Positions 9,973 through 21,400 of a stretch of 54,435 bases of DNA are shown here, piece after piece. Position 1 is the first letter of the stretch. Every line of letters begins with the position of its first letter. Under the pieces are notes generated by a model that saw nothing but the letters and a program-made list of their open reading frames with translations, searched no databases and was not told the origin of the DNA. The translations under genes were made by a program, and so were the position numbers. This stretch comes from Butyrivibrio sp. (GTDB taxonomy: Bacteria; Bacillota; Clostridia; Lachnospirales; Lachnospiraceae): assembly GCA_024690485.1 (NCBI GenBank), contig JAILPB010000041.1:1-54435 (forward strand), read 5' to 3'.

Positions 9973-11079
9973 ATGCTAAGAGAACTTAAGAATTTTTACA
10001 TCAGAAATAAAATACAAAAAACACTACGAAAGACTGCTGTGGTGGCAGTCTTTCTTTTGGTGTTATCAGCAGCATCCGGATGCAAGAAGCTTGATAATAC
10101 CAGAATTGTGTTTACAACAGGCTTTTCAGGGGATGAGCTTTTTAGGATAGAGGAAATGACCTGCACTGAGTCAGAGTTTATGGTTTATCTGGTAAATGAG
10201 CAGGATACCTATGAAAACGGATTTGGACGTGATATCTGGAATGTGAGCGTAGGAAATGAGACCATGGAGGAGAGAGTTAAGGAGAACTGCCTTTCAACTC
10301 TTGCCCAGGTAAAAGCCATGAATCTCCTTGCTGTAGAAAATGGCATTGTTTTGACGGATTCGGAGCTTTCACTTGCAGAAGAAGCGGGAAAGGCTTATTA
10401 CAACTCTCTGTCAGAAGATGAGATCAAGGCCATGAAAAATGTTTCCAGAGAAACGATAATAAAGCTTTATGAGGAGTATGCTCTTGCTGATAAGCTTTAT
10501 AAGTACATCATCAAGGACATCAATCCTGAGATAAGTGATGATGAGGCAAGAACCATAACTGTAGAGCAGATTGTTTTAAATACCTGGAAGCTTGATGCAT
10601 CTGGAAATAAGGAATATTTTGGTGCTGTGGAAAAGGCACAGGTTTATTCCACTGCCAGAGATATTCTTTCACAGATAAACGCAGGTACAGATTTTGACGT
10701 ACTACTTGAGCAGTATAGCGAAGCTGAAGAAGGTACGGTTTCCTTTGGTAAAGGCGATGTAGACGAAAAAATAGAGGAAGTTGCTTTTAACCTGGATACC
10801 GGAGAAGTCAGCAAAATTATCGAGACCGAGGATGCCTATGTTATCCTTAAGTGCGTAAGTACCTTTAACAGAGAAGAGACAGAGGTAAACAAAGTAAGGA
10901 TCGTTGAGGAGAGGAAGCGCGAAGTTTTCGGACAGCAATATGACGCTTTCACAGCTGACCTTTCAAGGGTTATGAACAATGAGCTTTGGGAAAAGATAAC
11001 CCTGTCAACATTGGAAAACGTCACAACAACATCCTTCTTCGAAGTATATGACAAGTATTTTAACGGTAACGGGAGTTAA
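9973..11079 (+). CDS. Peptidylprolyl isomerase (parvulin/PpiC-SurA-like) lipoprotein
   Basis: Lipobox LSAASGC; parvulin-like region ITVEQIVLNT...ILSQINAGTDFDVLLEQYSEAEEGTVSFGKGD; start corrected from 9910. Confidence 0.82.
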   Translation: MLRELKNFYIRNKIQKTLRKTAVVAVFLLVLSAASGCKKLDNTRIVFTTGFSGDELFRIEEMTCTESEFMVYLVNEQDTYENGFGRDIWNVSVGNETMEERVKENCLSTLAQVKAMNLLAVENGIVLTDSELSLAEEAGKAYYNSLSEDEIKAMKNVSRETIIKLYEEYALADKLYKYIIKDINPEISDDEARTITVEQIVLNTWKLDASGNKEYFGAVEKAQVYSTARDILSQINAGTDFDVLLEQYSEAEEGTVSFGKGDVDEKIEEVAFNLDTGEVSKIIETEDAYVILKCVSTFNREETEVNKVRIVEERKREVFGQQYDAFTADLSRVMNNELWEKITLSTLENVTTTSFFEVYDKYFNGNGS

Positions 11080-11100
11080 ACGAGCTCGTTACCGTTTATC
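11066..11100 (+). terminator. Possible terminator hairpin
   Basis: AACGGTAACG ... CGTTACCGTT around the stop codon. Confidence 0.45.
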
Positions 11101-11176
11101 TTTATCAATAAATTCAAGGACAAGTACGGCAAGGGTTTTGTTTTGCTTTCCTGGTTCCATCAGAAACCTATAATTG

Positions 11177-11203
11177 TTAGCACTCACTACAAATGAGTGC
11201 TAA
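11177..11203 (+). promoter_or_regulatory. CIRCE element (HrcA operator)
   Basis: Exact TTAGCACTC-N9-GAGTGCTAA. Confidence 0.95.
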
Positions 11204-11210
11204 TTTTTTA

Positions 11211-11239
11211 TTGACTTTTATGCGAACGGGTCTTAAACT
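11211..11239 (+). promoter_or_regulatory. Predicted sigma-A promoter of htpG
   Basis: TTGACT-N17-TAAACT immediately downstream of CIRCE. Confidence 0.6.
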
Positions 11240-11346
11240 CATATTTATGGGTGTTATTATACAGTTAGTAGAACACCAACCTGAAAAATAATCATAGCGC
11301 GGAGCTTGAAAACATGCGATATCCGCGATTATATGGAGGCAATACA

Positions 11347-13422
11347 ATGGAGAAAAAAGGTAATCTTTCAATTAACTCAGAGAACATGTTCCCTATTATC
11401 AAGAAGTGGCTGTATTCAGATCACGACATATTCTATCGTGAGGTTATTTCAAACGCATGTGATGCTATCACTAAGATAAAGAAGATGGACATGATGGGAG
11501 AGTATACTCTTCCCGATGGTTTTAAGCCTTGCGTAAAGGTTGTTCTTAACGATAAGGATAAGACAATCAAGATCACAGATAACGGTATCGGTATGACAGC
11601 TGAGGAGGTTGAGGAGTACATCAACCAGGTGGCTTTTTCAGGCGCTACAGACTTCCTTAATAAGTACAAGGACAAGGCTAATGCTGACCAGATCATCGGT
11701 CACTTCGGTCTTGGCTTCTATTCAACATTCATGGTATCTGATTATGTTGAAATCGATACCCTTTCATATAAGTCAGATGCTGAGTCTGTTCACTGGACCT
11801 GCGATGGTGGCTCTGATTTCGAGATGACAGATGGCGATAAAAAGGAAGTTGGTACAACAATCACCCTTCATCTTTCGGATGACTGCCTTGAGTTCTGCAA
11901 TGAGTACAAGGCTCGCGAAGTAGTTGAGAAGTACTGCTCATTTATGCCTTATGAGATCTATCTTTCAAGAGAAAACGAAGAAGGCACTGAGACAATCAAG
12001 GAATCTGAGAAGCGCGATGACGATGTTGTTATCGAGGAGATCCATCCCGAGAAAAAGGAAGGCGAGGATAAAGAGCCAGAGACTGAGCTTAAGATAAAGA
12101 GAAGGCCTCAGCTTCTTAACGACATCCATCCTCTTTGGGCAAAGACACCCAAGGACTGCACAGATGATGAATATAAGGAATTCTACAGAAAGGTATTCCG
12201 TGATTACAAGGAGCCTTTATTCTGGATTCATCTTAATATGGATTATCCCTTCAACTTAAAGGGTATCCTTTATTTCCCCAAGATCAACATGGAGTTTGAG
12301 TCTGCTGAGGGAACAATCAAGCTTTACAACAATCAGGTATTTATCGCTGATAACATTAAGGAAGTAATTCCTGAGTATCTTATGCTCCTTAAGGGTGTTA
12401 TTGACTGTCCTGACCTTCCTCTTAACGTATCAAGAAGTGCACTTCAGAACGACGGCTTTGTTAAGAAAATTTCTGATTATATCAGTAAGAAGGTTGCTGA
12501 GAAGCTTGCAGGACTTTGTAAGACAGATAAGGAAAACTACGACAAGTACTGGGAGGATATTTCTCCCTTCATTAAGTATGGCTGCTTAAAGGACGACAAG
12601 TTCTGTGAGAAGATGAATGATTACATCCTCTTTAAGAATCTTGATGGTAAGTATCTCACTCTTCCCGAGGCACTTCAGATCAACAAGGAAGCGGAAATGG
12701 CAGCAGCTGCAGAGGACGAGAACGGCAACAAGGTTGAGGCAGAAGTTGTTGTTGAGAACGGTAATGCAGTAAATGATGGTGACAAGGCTGATGTTGATGC
12801 AAAAAAAGAACCACGCACAATTTACTATGTAACTGATGAGCAGCAGCAGAGCCAGTACATTAACATGTTCAAGGCTCAGAAGATGGAAGCTTTCATTTTG
12901 AATCACAACATCGATGTGCCTTTCATACAGCAGCTTGAGTCCAAGAATCAGGATATCAGATTCCAGAGAATCGATGCTGACCTTACAGATACCTTTAAGA
13001 GCCGTACATCCAAGAAAGCTGCAAAGGAATTCGAGGAGATTGAGAAGAATCTCGGAGATAAGATGAAGAAGGCCCTTAAGAATGATAAGCTTGTAGTTAA
13101 GGTTGAGAAGCTTAAGGATAAGAATATTTCTTCAATGCTGACAGTATCTGAGGATGCTAGACGTATGCAGGATATGATGAAGATGTATGCTGCAAATGGA
13201 ATGATGATGGGCGATTTCGGAATGGGCGGACAGACCCTTGTTCTTAATGCAAATCATCCTCTTGTGAAGTACGTAATGGAGAATGAGGAAGGCGAGAATG
13301 TGAGCACAATCTGCGAGCAGCTCTATGACCTTGCAAGAATCCAGAACGCTCCTCTTGATGCAGAAGCTATGACAAAATTTGTAAAGAGAAGCAATGATAT
13401 TATGATGCTTCTTGCTAAGTAA
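11347..13422 (+). CDS. htpG: Molecular chaperone HtpG (Hsp90)
   Basis: FYREVISNACDAITK, ITDNGIGMTAEEV, IGHFGLGFYSTFMVSD; start ATG 11347 behind GGAGG. Confidence 0.96.
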   Translation: MEKKGNLSINSENMFPIIKKWLYSDHDIFYREVISNACDAITKIKKMDMMGEYTLPDGFKPCVKVVLNDKDKTIKITDNGIGMTAEEVEEYINQVAFSGATDFLNKYKDKANADQIIGHFGLGFYSTFMVSDYVEIDTLSYKSDAESVHWTCDGGSDFEMTDGDKKEVGTTITLHLSDDCLEFCNEYKAREVVEKYCSFMPYEIYLSRENEEGTETIKESEKRDDDVVIEEIHPEKKEGEDKEPETELKIKRRPQLLNDIHPLWAKTPKDCTDDEYKEFYRKVFRDYKEPLFWIHLNMDYPFNLKGILYFPKINMEFESAEGTIKLYNNQVFIADNIKEVIPEYLMLLKGVIDCPDLPLNVSRSALQNDGFVKKISDYISKKVAEKLAGLCKTDKENYDKYWEDISPFIKYGCLKDDKFCEKMNDYILFKNLDGKYLTLPEALQINKEAEMAAAAEDENGNKVEAEVVVENGNAVNDGDKADVDAKKEPRTIYYVTDEQQQSQYINMFKAQKMEAFILNHNIDVPFIQQLESKNQDIRFQRIDADLTDTFKSRTSKKAAKEFEEIEKNLGDKMKKALKNDKLVVKVEKLKDKNISSMLTVSEDARRMQDMMKMYAANGMMMGDFGMGGQTLVLNANHPLVKYVMENEEGENVSTICEQLYDLARIQNAPLDAEAMTKFVKRSNDIMMLLAK

Positions 13423-13452
13423 TATTGAAAAACCACTGTTAAATCAGTGTAA

Positions 13453-13490
13453 AACAGGTCGGAATAAGTGAATGTTTCCGATCTGTTTTT
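13453..13490 (+). terminator. Rho-independent terminator
   Basis: AACAGGTCGGAA...TTTCCGATCTGTTTTT. Confidence 0.8.
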
Positions 13491-13715
13491 GTCTTATGGT
13501 AAATATACTGTTATGTTAAGTGGATAGCGCGATTTTTGTAGATTACGTTATATTATATGGAAACGATTTGAGGTTTAATTGGCCAAATATGCAGATTACA
13601 TGCTAGTATTTGGTGTAATAAGTTGTAAAAATGGCTTGTTGTCTGCGCTTTATTGTGCTAAAGTAAGTTTGCATTAGAAAAAATCTAGAAAAACAGGCAT
13701 GGAAGGAGGTATGAC

Positions 13716-14417
13716 ATGCCATCTCTTGTTGATGTACAAGATATTTGTAAAGTTTATAATCCGGGAGAGAATGAGGTAAGAGCTCTTGATCATGTGTCTC
13801 TTACTATTGAGCAGGGTGAATTTGTTGCGATCATAGGACAGTCAGGATCCGGAAAATCAACCCTTATGAATATGCTCGGATGCCTGGATACACCCACAAG
13901 CGGAAAATATTATCTGAATGGAGTGGACGTATCTCATATGACGGATGACCAGCAGTCTGATGTCAGGAACAGAGAGATTGGCTTTATTTTCCAGGGATTT
14001 AACCTTATCCAGTCACTTACAGCCCTTGAAAATGTGGAGTTGCCTTTGATGTACAGAGGCGTTGCCAAGAAGACAAGAATGGAGTTGTCAAAAGCAGCTC
14101 TTGAAAATGTGGGACTTGCAAAACGTATGGATCACAAGCCTACAGAGCTTTCAGGTGGTCAGCAGCAGAGAGTTGCCATTGCGAGAGCCATAGCTCAGGC
14201 TCCGCCGATACTTCTTGCGGATGAGCCTACAGGTAACCTTGATAGCGGTTCAAGTAAGGAAATAATAAACACTATTAAAAGTCTTCACGCAGAGGGACGA
14301 ACAGTTATCCTAATCACTCACGACCCGGGCATTGCCCATCAGGCCAAGAGAATCATTACTATAAGTGATGGAAAGATAGCAAGCGACGTGATCAACGAAG
14401 ACTATAAACCCATGTGA
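13716..14417 (+). CDS. ABC transporter ATP-binding protein (MacB/LolD-type)
   Basis: Walker A GQSGSGKST, signature LSGGQQQR, Walker B ILLADEPTGNLDS. Confidence 0.95.
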   Translation: MPSLVDVQDICKVYNPGENEVRALDHVSLTIEQGEFVAIIGQSGSGKSTLMNMLGCLDTPTSGKYYLNGVDVSHMTDDQQSDVRNREIGFIFQGFNLIQSLTALENVELPLMYRGVAKKTRMELSKAALENVGLAKRMDHKPTELSGGQQQRVAIARAIAQAPPILLADEPTGNLDSGSSKEIINTIKSLHAEGRTVILITHDPGIAHQAKRIITISDGKIASDVINEDYKPM

Positions 14418-14438
14418 GAAATTCTGGAGGATTGATAA

Positions 14439-15917
14439 ATGAAGCTTTTTAAGAAGAAAGAGGCAGTTGAAACAGTAGATGGCGCTGTAAAGCCTAAGAA
14501 GAAGTTAAAGAAAAGGTGGATTGCTCTTATAGTTGTGGCACTTCTTATTGCCTTTGTGGTTGTAAGAAATATCCAGGCAAGTAATGCACCCATTACAGTA
14601 ACAACAGTTCCTGTAATGTCTGGAGATATCGAGGAAGTTGTTTCAATAAGCGGAAATATCACATCTGATGAGACTAAGACTTACTACTCAGATATCACCG
14701 CTCCTGTGGATCAGCTTGAGCTTTCAGCAGGCGACAGAGTAAATAAGGGTGATGTGCTTTTTGCTTATGATGAGTTAGACCTTGCAGAAGCTAAGACAAA
14801 GGCAGAACTCAGCCTTCAGCAGGCAAACGGAAACTACAGCGGAAGCATTGAAAAGAATAACAAAGCTACAGACGTACTTACAGGTCTTAGCATTCATGAC
14901 ATCAACACAAGACTTGATGAGATCACTGCAGAAGTTGATGCATTAAACGACAAGATCACTGAGAAGACAAGCCGTATGAACCAGACCCTTACTGACCTTC
15001 AGAAGACAAGTCAGGATATAGACCAGAACGGCGTTTCTGATTCTTACGATGCTACTCAGAAGAATGACAGTCCTGAGACAAGACACACTGAGGACGGAAC
15101 ACAGATGTCTCTTGAGATTCAGAATGCAATAGCAGACGTTCAGTATGCTCTTTCCAACGATCCTGAAATACAGGAATGGAACAAGCAGATAACAGCTCTT
15201 AATGAGGAAAAGCAGGATCTTACCGAGCAGGCAGGAGCAGAGCAGAGTAAGCTTACTTCAGGTGAAAAGAGCGCACTTGATGCTCAGAGACAACTTACTG
15301 AGCTTGAGAGCACAAATACAATAGCAGATATCGAAAATGCAGAAGGCGGTGTAAAAGCTGATTTTGCAGGTGTTGTAACAGAAGTTGCAATTGAAAAAGG
15401 TGCGACAGTTACAGCAGGAACCAAGGTTATGACAGTTGAAAGTACTGATAATGTCAGAGTAGACGTTCAGATTTCCAAGGCTGATCTTGGTAAGGTAAAT
15501 GTTGGACAGGCTGTTGATGTAACTGTTAACGGCAATACTTACGAAGGCGAAGTTACAAAGATTGCAGGCGCTGCAGAGAAAAATGCCAGCGGTGTTCCCG
15601 TTGTAGACGGCCAGATCAAGATCAAGAACCCTGATGACAAGATCATTCTTGGCGTTGAGTCTTCAAATAAGATTCACACACAGAAGGCCGAGCATGTTAT
15701 CGTAATCCCTTATGAGTACGTTGGAACAGATTCTGTAGGCGACTTCGTAATGACAGTAGAGAACGGTGTCCTTACAAGAAGAGACGTAACAATCGGTATT
15801 ACATCTACTACCGATGCAGAGATCACAGAAGGCCTTACAGAGGGTGAAAATATCGTAGCTGCCGATGTTTCTACATTGGTTGAGGGTACACCTGCAGTAG
15901 CGATTCTTGGAGAATAA
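14439..15917 (+). CDS. Efflux periplasmic-adaptor-like (HlyD/MacA) subunit
   Basis: N-terminal TM, long coiled coil, lipoyl/barrel-sandwich halves (ADFAGVVTEVAIEKGATVTAGTKVMTVES). Confidence 0.9.
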   Translation: MKLFKKKEAVETVDGAVKPKKKLKKRWIALIVVALLIAFVVVRNIQASNAPITVTTVPVMSGDIEEVVSISGNITSDETKTYYSDITAPVDQLELSAGDRVNKGDVLFAYDELDLAEAKTKAELSLQQANGNYSGSIEKNNKATDVLTGLSIHDINTRLDEITAEVDALNDKITEKTSRMNQTLTDLQKTSQDIDQNGVSDSYDATQKNDSPETRHTEDGTQMSLEIQNAIADVQYALSNDPEIQEWNKQITALNEEKQDLTEQAGAEQSKLTSGEKSALDAQRQLTELESTNTIADIENAEGGVKADFAGVVTEVAIEKGATVTAGTKVMTVESTDNVRVDVQISKADLGKVNVGQAVDVTVNGNTYEGEVTKIAGAAEKNASGVPVVDGQIKIKNPDDKIILGVESSNKIHTQKAEHVIVIPYEYVGTDSVGDFVMTVENGVLTRRDVTIGITSTTDAEITEGLTEGENIVAADVSTLVEGTPAVAILGE

Positions 15918-15925
15918 TAACTATA

Positions 15926-17140
15926 ATGGATAAATTTCTTGAATATCTGGAAAGTGCCATAAAAAATATTCGCAGCAATAAGCTAAGGACAGGCCTTACG
16001 ATGCTGGGAATCATAATAGGTATCGCATCTGTTATAGCGGTTATCACCATCGGAAACGGAATGGCTGATTATGTATCAAATGAGGTCAACTCGATCGGAG
16101 GAAACATTGCGGCCATTTACCTTGATACAACTATTACCGATGACTGGTTTGACAATGATGATCTTACTCAGCTTAAGGAGGACTTTCCGCAGCTGCTTGG
16201 CGCATCCTATTACCTTGGCGATATGGGTTTTGTGGCAGGTAAAAAAGGAACCTTTGATTCATATATCTACGGAGCAACTGCTGACTATAAGTACACAGCG
16301 GGTACCAAGCTGAAAACCGGCTCCTATTTTACCGATGAGCAGGTTGCATCGGGAGCGAAGGTATGCGTTCTTATGGAGACGGATGCAAAGCATCTCTTTG
16401 GAACAGCGGATGTTATAGGAAAAACCGTAAATGTAACTCTTAACGGTGCGACTGTAGAGCTTGAGATCATAGGTATAAAAGAAAACTTCAGTGAGATGAT
16501 AACGAAGGTAATGGAGCTTGATGAAGGCTATACTGCAATGATAGAAATGCCCATTACTACATTCGGAAATTCTTACGGATACTATATTGAAGATTTTAGC
16601 TCTATGGAGATTTACTGGCCACAGAACCAGCCTGAGTCAATAGTTACAAATGTCACCAGATACTTTGAAAACAAAAAGGGGCTAAGGGGACAGAACGCAA
16701 TTCAGTATATGAGCATGAGTGATGTATCATCAGAGGTCAATTCCGTAATGGGTGCGATCACTACATTTATTTCACTGGTTGCGGCCATATCTCTTCTTGT
16801 AGGAGGAATCGGAGTTATGAATATCATGCTGGTTTCTGTTACTGAGAGAACAAGGGAGATAGGAATAAGGAAATCAATCGGTGCAAAGACCGGCTCCATA
16901 CTTGTTCAGTTCCTTGCCGAGTCGTCGATTATATCCTTTATGGGCGGAGTAGTCGGAGTTATTGTCGGTATCGCGGGAGCCAAGATAGGAGCTTATTTTC
17001 TTAAGTTCCATGTCAGTGTTGACCTTGTCACCGTGGTTATTGCTACTGTATTTGCAACCGGAATAGGACTTTTCTTTGGAATCTATCCTGCAAGAAAAGC
17101 TGCTAAGATGAAGCCCATTGATGCTCTTTCAAAACGATAA
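15926..17140 (+). CDS. ABC transporter permease (MacB/FtsX family)
   Basis: LRTGLTMLGIIIGIASVIAV ... VTERTREIGIRKSIGA ... GIYPARKAAKMKPIDAL. Confidence 0.94.
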   Translation: MDKFLEYLESAIKNIRSNKLRTGLTMLGIIIGIASVIAVITIGNGMADYVSNEVNSIGGNIAAIYLDTTITDDWFDNDDLTQLKEDFPQLLGASYYLGDMGFVAGKKGTFDSYIYGATADYKYTAGTKLKTGSYFTDEQVASGAKVCVLMETDAKHLFGTADVIGKTVNVTLNGATVELEIIGIKENFSEMITKVMELDEGYTAMIEMPITTFGNSYGYYIEDFSSMEIYWPQNQPESIVTNVTRYFENKKGLRGQNAIQYMSMSDVSSEVNSVMGAITTFISLVAAISLLVGGIGVMNIMLVSVTERTREIGIRKSIGAKTGSILVQFLAESSIISFMGGVVGVIVGIAGAKIGAYFLKFHVSVDLVTVVIATVFATGIGLFFGIYPARKAAKMKPIDALSKR

Positions 17141-17157
17141 TTTGTTGAGGTATATTT

Positions 17158-18372
17158 GTGGAATATCTAAAAAGCGCGTTAGCCAGTATTAGACATAATA
17201 AGGGAAGATCCTTTCTTACGATGCTTGGTATCATAATCGGTATTGCATCGGTTATTACGATTCTGGCTATCGGTAACGGAATGAAAACATATGTAAATAC
17301 CAGTTTGGATGAGATAACAAACGGTGCTGTTACCATTAACATCGATCCTAAAAAGACCGACAGATTTTTGACCCCCGCTAATCTTGATACCATTGAGGGA
17401 GCGGTTAATGAAATATACGGATTGACACCCAGATTTTCAGGCAATGTTGGATGCCACATGAGAGAAGATATGATTGTTTTTCTTGAAGGTGGAGCTCCTA
17501 TAGTTGAGAGGGAGTTCACCGATGGCATGTATAAAGGGCATTGCTTCAAGGAAGATGACGTGGAGGGTGCACGAAGTGTAGGTGTAGTTGACCAGCGTAC
17601 TGCTATTCTTCTTTTTGGAACAGATGATGTTATTGATAAAACGATCGAGGTTACTTACAACACCGGAAGTACTGAAATAACCATAATAGGTGTTGCGGCA
17701 AGTACTCCTGATAGAATTGCTCAGGCTAAGCAGGCAAGACAGCTCAGGCAGGAAAGCTACTATTACTGTGATGTGTATGTGCCATACACTCTGCTTACCC
17801 AGAAGATGGGATATGTGGATGAGAAGATTACTTCATTCCAACTGTATACGCTTCCGGGAATGGCAGATGAAGCTGCGCTTAAGGTAAAGGCAGCAGCTGA
17901 AAACATTCTTTCTCTCAGAGGAGAAGGCGCTGTTAAGATTCAGTCCTTTGCCAGCATGGCTGCGATGTATAACAATATTTTGAATGTTGTGACTCTGGTC
18001 GTTGCACTTATAGCCGCTATTTCACTGGTTGTAGGTGGTATCGGCGTTATGAATATCATGACAGTTACAGTCACTGAGAGAACCAGGGAAATCGGTATCA
18101 GAAAATCCCTTGGTGCAAGAACCTCCATGGTTCTTATGCAGTTCCTTACGGAATCTGCGGTTATAACACTTATTGGCGGAATAATCGGTATGATAATGGG
18201 ATTCATTTTTACCAAGATCGCTGAAAGCTTTATGCCCTTTGCTCCCGTTATAAGTCCTATGCATGTGCTGCTTGTTGTTTCTATATCAATAGCAGACGGA
18301 CTTTTCTTTGGAATATATCCTGCGCGCCGCGCAGCGAAGCTTGATCCTATCGAGGCCCTTCGTCAGGAATGA
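17158..18372 (+). CDS. ABC transporter permease (MacB/FtsX family), paralogue of preceding gene
   Basis: GTG start; SFLTMLGIIIGIASVITILAIGNG ... TERTREIGIRKSLGA ... GIYPARRAAKLDPIEALRQE. Confidence 0.94.
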   Translation: MEYLKSALASIRHNKGRSFLTMLGIIIGIASVITILAIGNGMKTYVNTSLDEITNGAVTINIDPKKTDRFLTPANLDTIEGAVNEIYGLTPRFSGNVGCHMREDMIVFLEGGAPIVEREFTDGMYKGHCFKEDDVEGARSVGVVDQRTAILLFGTDDVIDKTIEVTYNTGSTEITIIGVAASTPDRIAQAKQARQLRQESYYYCDVYVPYTLLTQKMGYVDEKITSFQLYTLPGMADEAALKVKAAAENILSLRGEGAVKIQSFASMAAMYNNILNVVTLVVALIAAISLVVGGIGVMNIMTVTVTERTREIGIRKSLGARTSMVLMQFLTESAVITLIGGIIGMIMGFIFTKIAESFMPFAPVISPMHVLLVVSISIADGLFFGIYPARRAAKLDPIEALRQE

Positions 18373-18386
18373 TAAGTACCTTATTA

Positions 18387-18418
18387 ATTGTCAGATAATA
18401 TGATATAATTATGACAAT
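18387..18418 (+). promoter_or_regulatory. Promoter with overlapping inverted repeat
   Basis: ATTGTCA-N18-TGACAAT flanking a TATAAT -10 (18404-18409), upstream of the DUF5717 operon. Confidence 0.45.
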
Positions 18419-18443
18419 AATGTAAATCTTGGGGATTCGTTTC

Positions 18444-21400
18444 GTGAAGAGTGTTATTGATCGCCTGTTAAAAGGTCAATTTGAATATAATGAAAGAACG
18501 TTGAGCTTCTCTCTGCCTCGTCTGGAGTTAAATATAAAACCGGGCGAGGTTTATGAGGGTAGCTTTACTTTGTATGGGCCCAAAGACAGAGCAGTGCAGG
18601 GCTCTATTTTTTCCTCTGAAATGAGAATGGAGATTCTCACAGCGAACTTTGCGGGTTCTGAGTTTGAAGTTGCCTTTAGATTTGATGGTAAGGGGCTCAG
18701 TGCCGGAGACGTTCTTAAGGGGGATTTCAGTGTTATCTCAAATCAGGGAGAGTATCAGCTTCCCTTTGTTGTGAATGTGGAGATAAGCCATGTTATGTCC
18801 AGTATGGGACAGATTCGCAACATGTTCCACTTTTTGAATCTTGCCAAAACCGACTGGGATGAGGCAAAGAAGTTATTCTATTCTGACGAGTTCATAGAGG
18901 TCTTCACAGAGAATGATTCTGAGTATGAATGCCTTTACAGAGGTCTGTCAGCTATTCCGATGTCTGAAGCAAACCTGGAGGAATTCCTGGTTTCCATAAA
19001 AAAGAAACAGCCTATTACCTACATACAGGATAGGACAAGCATAGAGATTGAGAACCCCACTGCGATTTCCGAGCATACGGTTATGCTTGCAAGGAACGGA
19101 TGGGGCTATACTCATTTGGATGTTATTTTTGACGGAGATTTCCTCTCCTCAGATACTGTAGAACTTACGGATAACGATTTTATCGGGAATAATTGTTTCT
19201 ACAAGTTCCGCATATATACAGAGAAACTTCACGACGGCAACAATTACGGCTCCGTTACCTTTAAGAGCGCATATAACGAGGTTGTGATCCCTGTTACCGT
19301 AAGGATGAATCTTGGAGTTGATCACCTATCTTCCATTGATATGGAAAAAAAGAAGCTGGTAGTTGCGCTTGTTAAGCTCTATGAGGACTTTAGAAGTAAG
19401 AAGATCGGCTCAAGAGAGTGGCTTTCTGAGAGTGGAAAGCTTGTGAATAAAATGAACGCCGTTGACCCCAAGGATCAGGCATTTAGACTTTATACAGCAC
19501 AGTATCTTATAACTGCTTCAAGAGTAAGTGAAGGAAAGTGGATCCTTGATCAGATGAGACCAATACTGGAAGATCCGGAGACAGGAAATGACGCTCTTTA
19601 CTGCTATTATCTGTACCTTACTACACTTGTCAGCAGAGAAGAGAGCGATATTAACGAAGCTGCCAGGAAGATGGAAGGGATCCTTTCACGAAATCAGGAT
19701 AACTGGCGTATTGCATGGCTTCTTCTTTTTATATCAGATACATATATGACAAGCTCCACCGGTAAGTGGCTTATGCTGGAAGAGCAGTTTAACCACGGCT
19801 GCAGGAGTCCGATCATTTATCTTGAGGCTTTAAATGCAATAGTTGAAAAGCCCACAATGCTCTCAAAACTTGGGGATTTTGAACTTCATACTCTCGAATA
19901 CGGGGCAAAGAAGGGAATCCTCCAGGCGTCTGTAATTGAGCAGGCAGTTTATCTTGGCCTACGGGCAAGGAGCTACAACGACAGGCTGTGCAAGGTTCTT
20001 ATGAAGTGCCATGAGATAAAGGGGGATAATGAATCCCTTGAAGCAGTATGCTCCCTTCTCATAAAAGGAAACCGCACAGATAAGGACGCTTTTGCATGGT
20101 ACGAGAGAGGTGTTGAGAGCGATGTGCATATCACCAGACTTTATGAGTATTACATGGCATCCATCTATGTAGATGAGGATGGACTTTTGCCCTGCGATAT
20201 TTCCAAGATGGTGCTCATGTTCTTTTCATATCAGAGCGATCTTGAATATGAGAAAAATGCCATCCTTTACAGATATCTTCACGAGCACAGGGATGAGTAT
20301 CCCGATATATATGATTCCTACAGGCTTCAGATAGAGAAGTTCCTTTTGGAACAGCTTGACAGAGGCCGCATAAACAAGGACCTTGGATATTTATATAAAA
20401 ACCTTCTGACCAGGCAGATGGTTGATGCCAGCAATTGCGATAAGGTTCTGAGAGCACTCTACAGCAATGAGATAAAGACCGATGACAAGCGAATGAAGAA
20501 GGTCATCGTGGTCTATGACAAGCTTGAGGGCGAGCTGGAGTATCCTTTAAATAACGGTATAGCATATGTGCCCCTTTATGGCAGTGACTACGCTGTTTTT
20601 CTTGAAGACCAGCACGGACACAGGTTTGCAGAAGGCATTTCTTTCATAAATCAGAAGCTTATGCTGGCAGGACATCTTAGCCAGTATGCAACACCTTATA
20701 TCCAAAAAGGTCAGGAGAGCCTTGAGCTTTTCCTCTGCGAGCTTGAGAAAAATACCTATACTATCACCATGGAGAACGTGGGAAGATACAGAGAGCTTGC
20801 GGAATCAGAGCAGGTTAGGAAGAAGTGCAGAAGCAGGATCAGAGAGAGCCTTATCAGGTTCTATTACGATAATGACTTTGAGAGGCAGCTTTCCGAGTAC
20901 ATGGAAGACCTTGATCTGGACGGACTTTCAAGCACAGAGAGGGCGGCGATGTACGAGCTTATGGTTATGTCCGGTAACTATGAAAAGGCTTTTGCCCTCG
21001 TTAAGGAATATGGAACCTATAAGCTTGATGCCAGAGTTGTGATGCGTATGTGCGGAAGACTTATGGATAACGAGCTTATGGAAGATAGCGAGGATAATGC
21101 TGGTATTGCATGGTACGCATTTAAGCAGTCAAAGTATGATGAGCAGCTTTTGCAGTATTTGTCTGCGAATTTCAACGGTACAGTAAGACAGATGCGTGAC
21201 CTGTGGAAAGCAGCTACCTCTTATGGAGTAGATGTGTATGATCTGACGAAACGAATCCTTATTCAGATTCTGTACACAGGCGCTCATATTGGGGATAAGA
21301 CATCGCTTTTCAGAGGCTATGTAATGAGAAGCGGCGGAGGAGACGATCTTGAGAGAGCATTTCTTGCCCAGTCGTCTCACGACTACTTTGTCTATAATAT

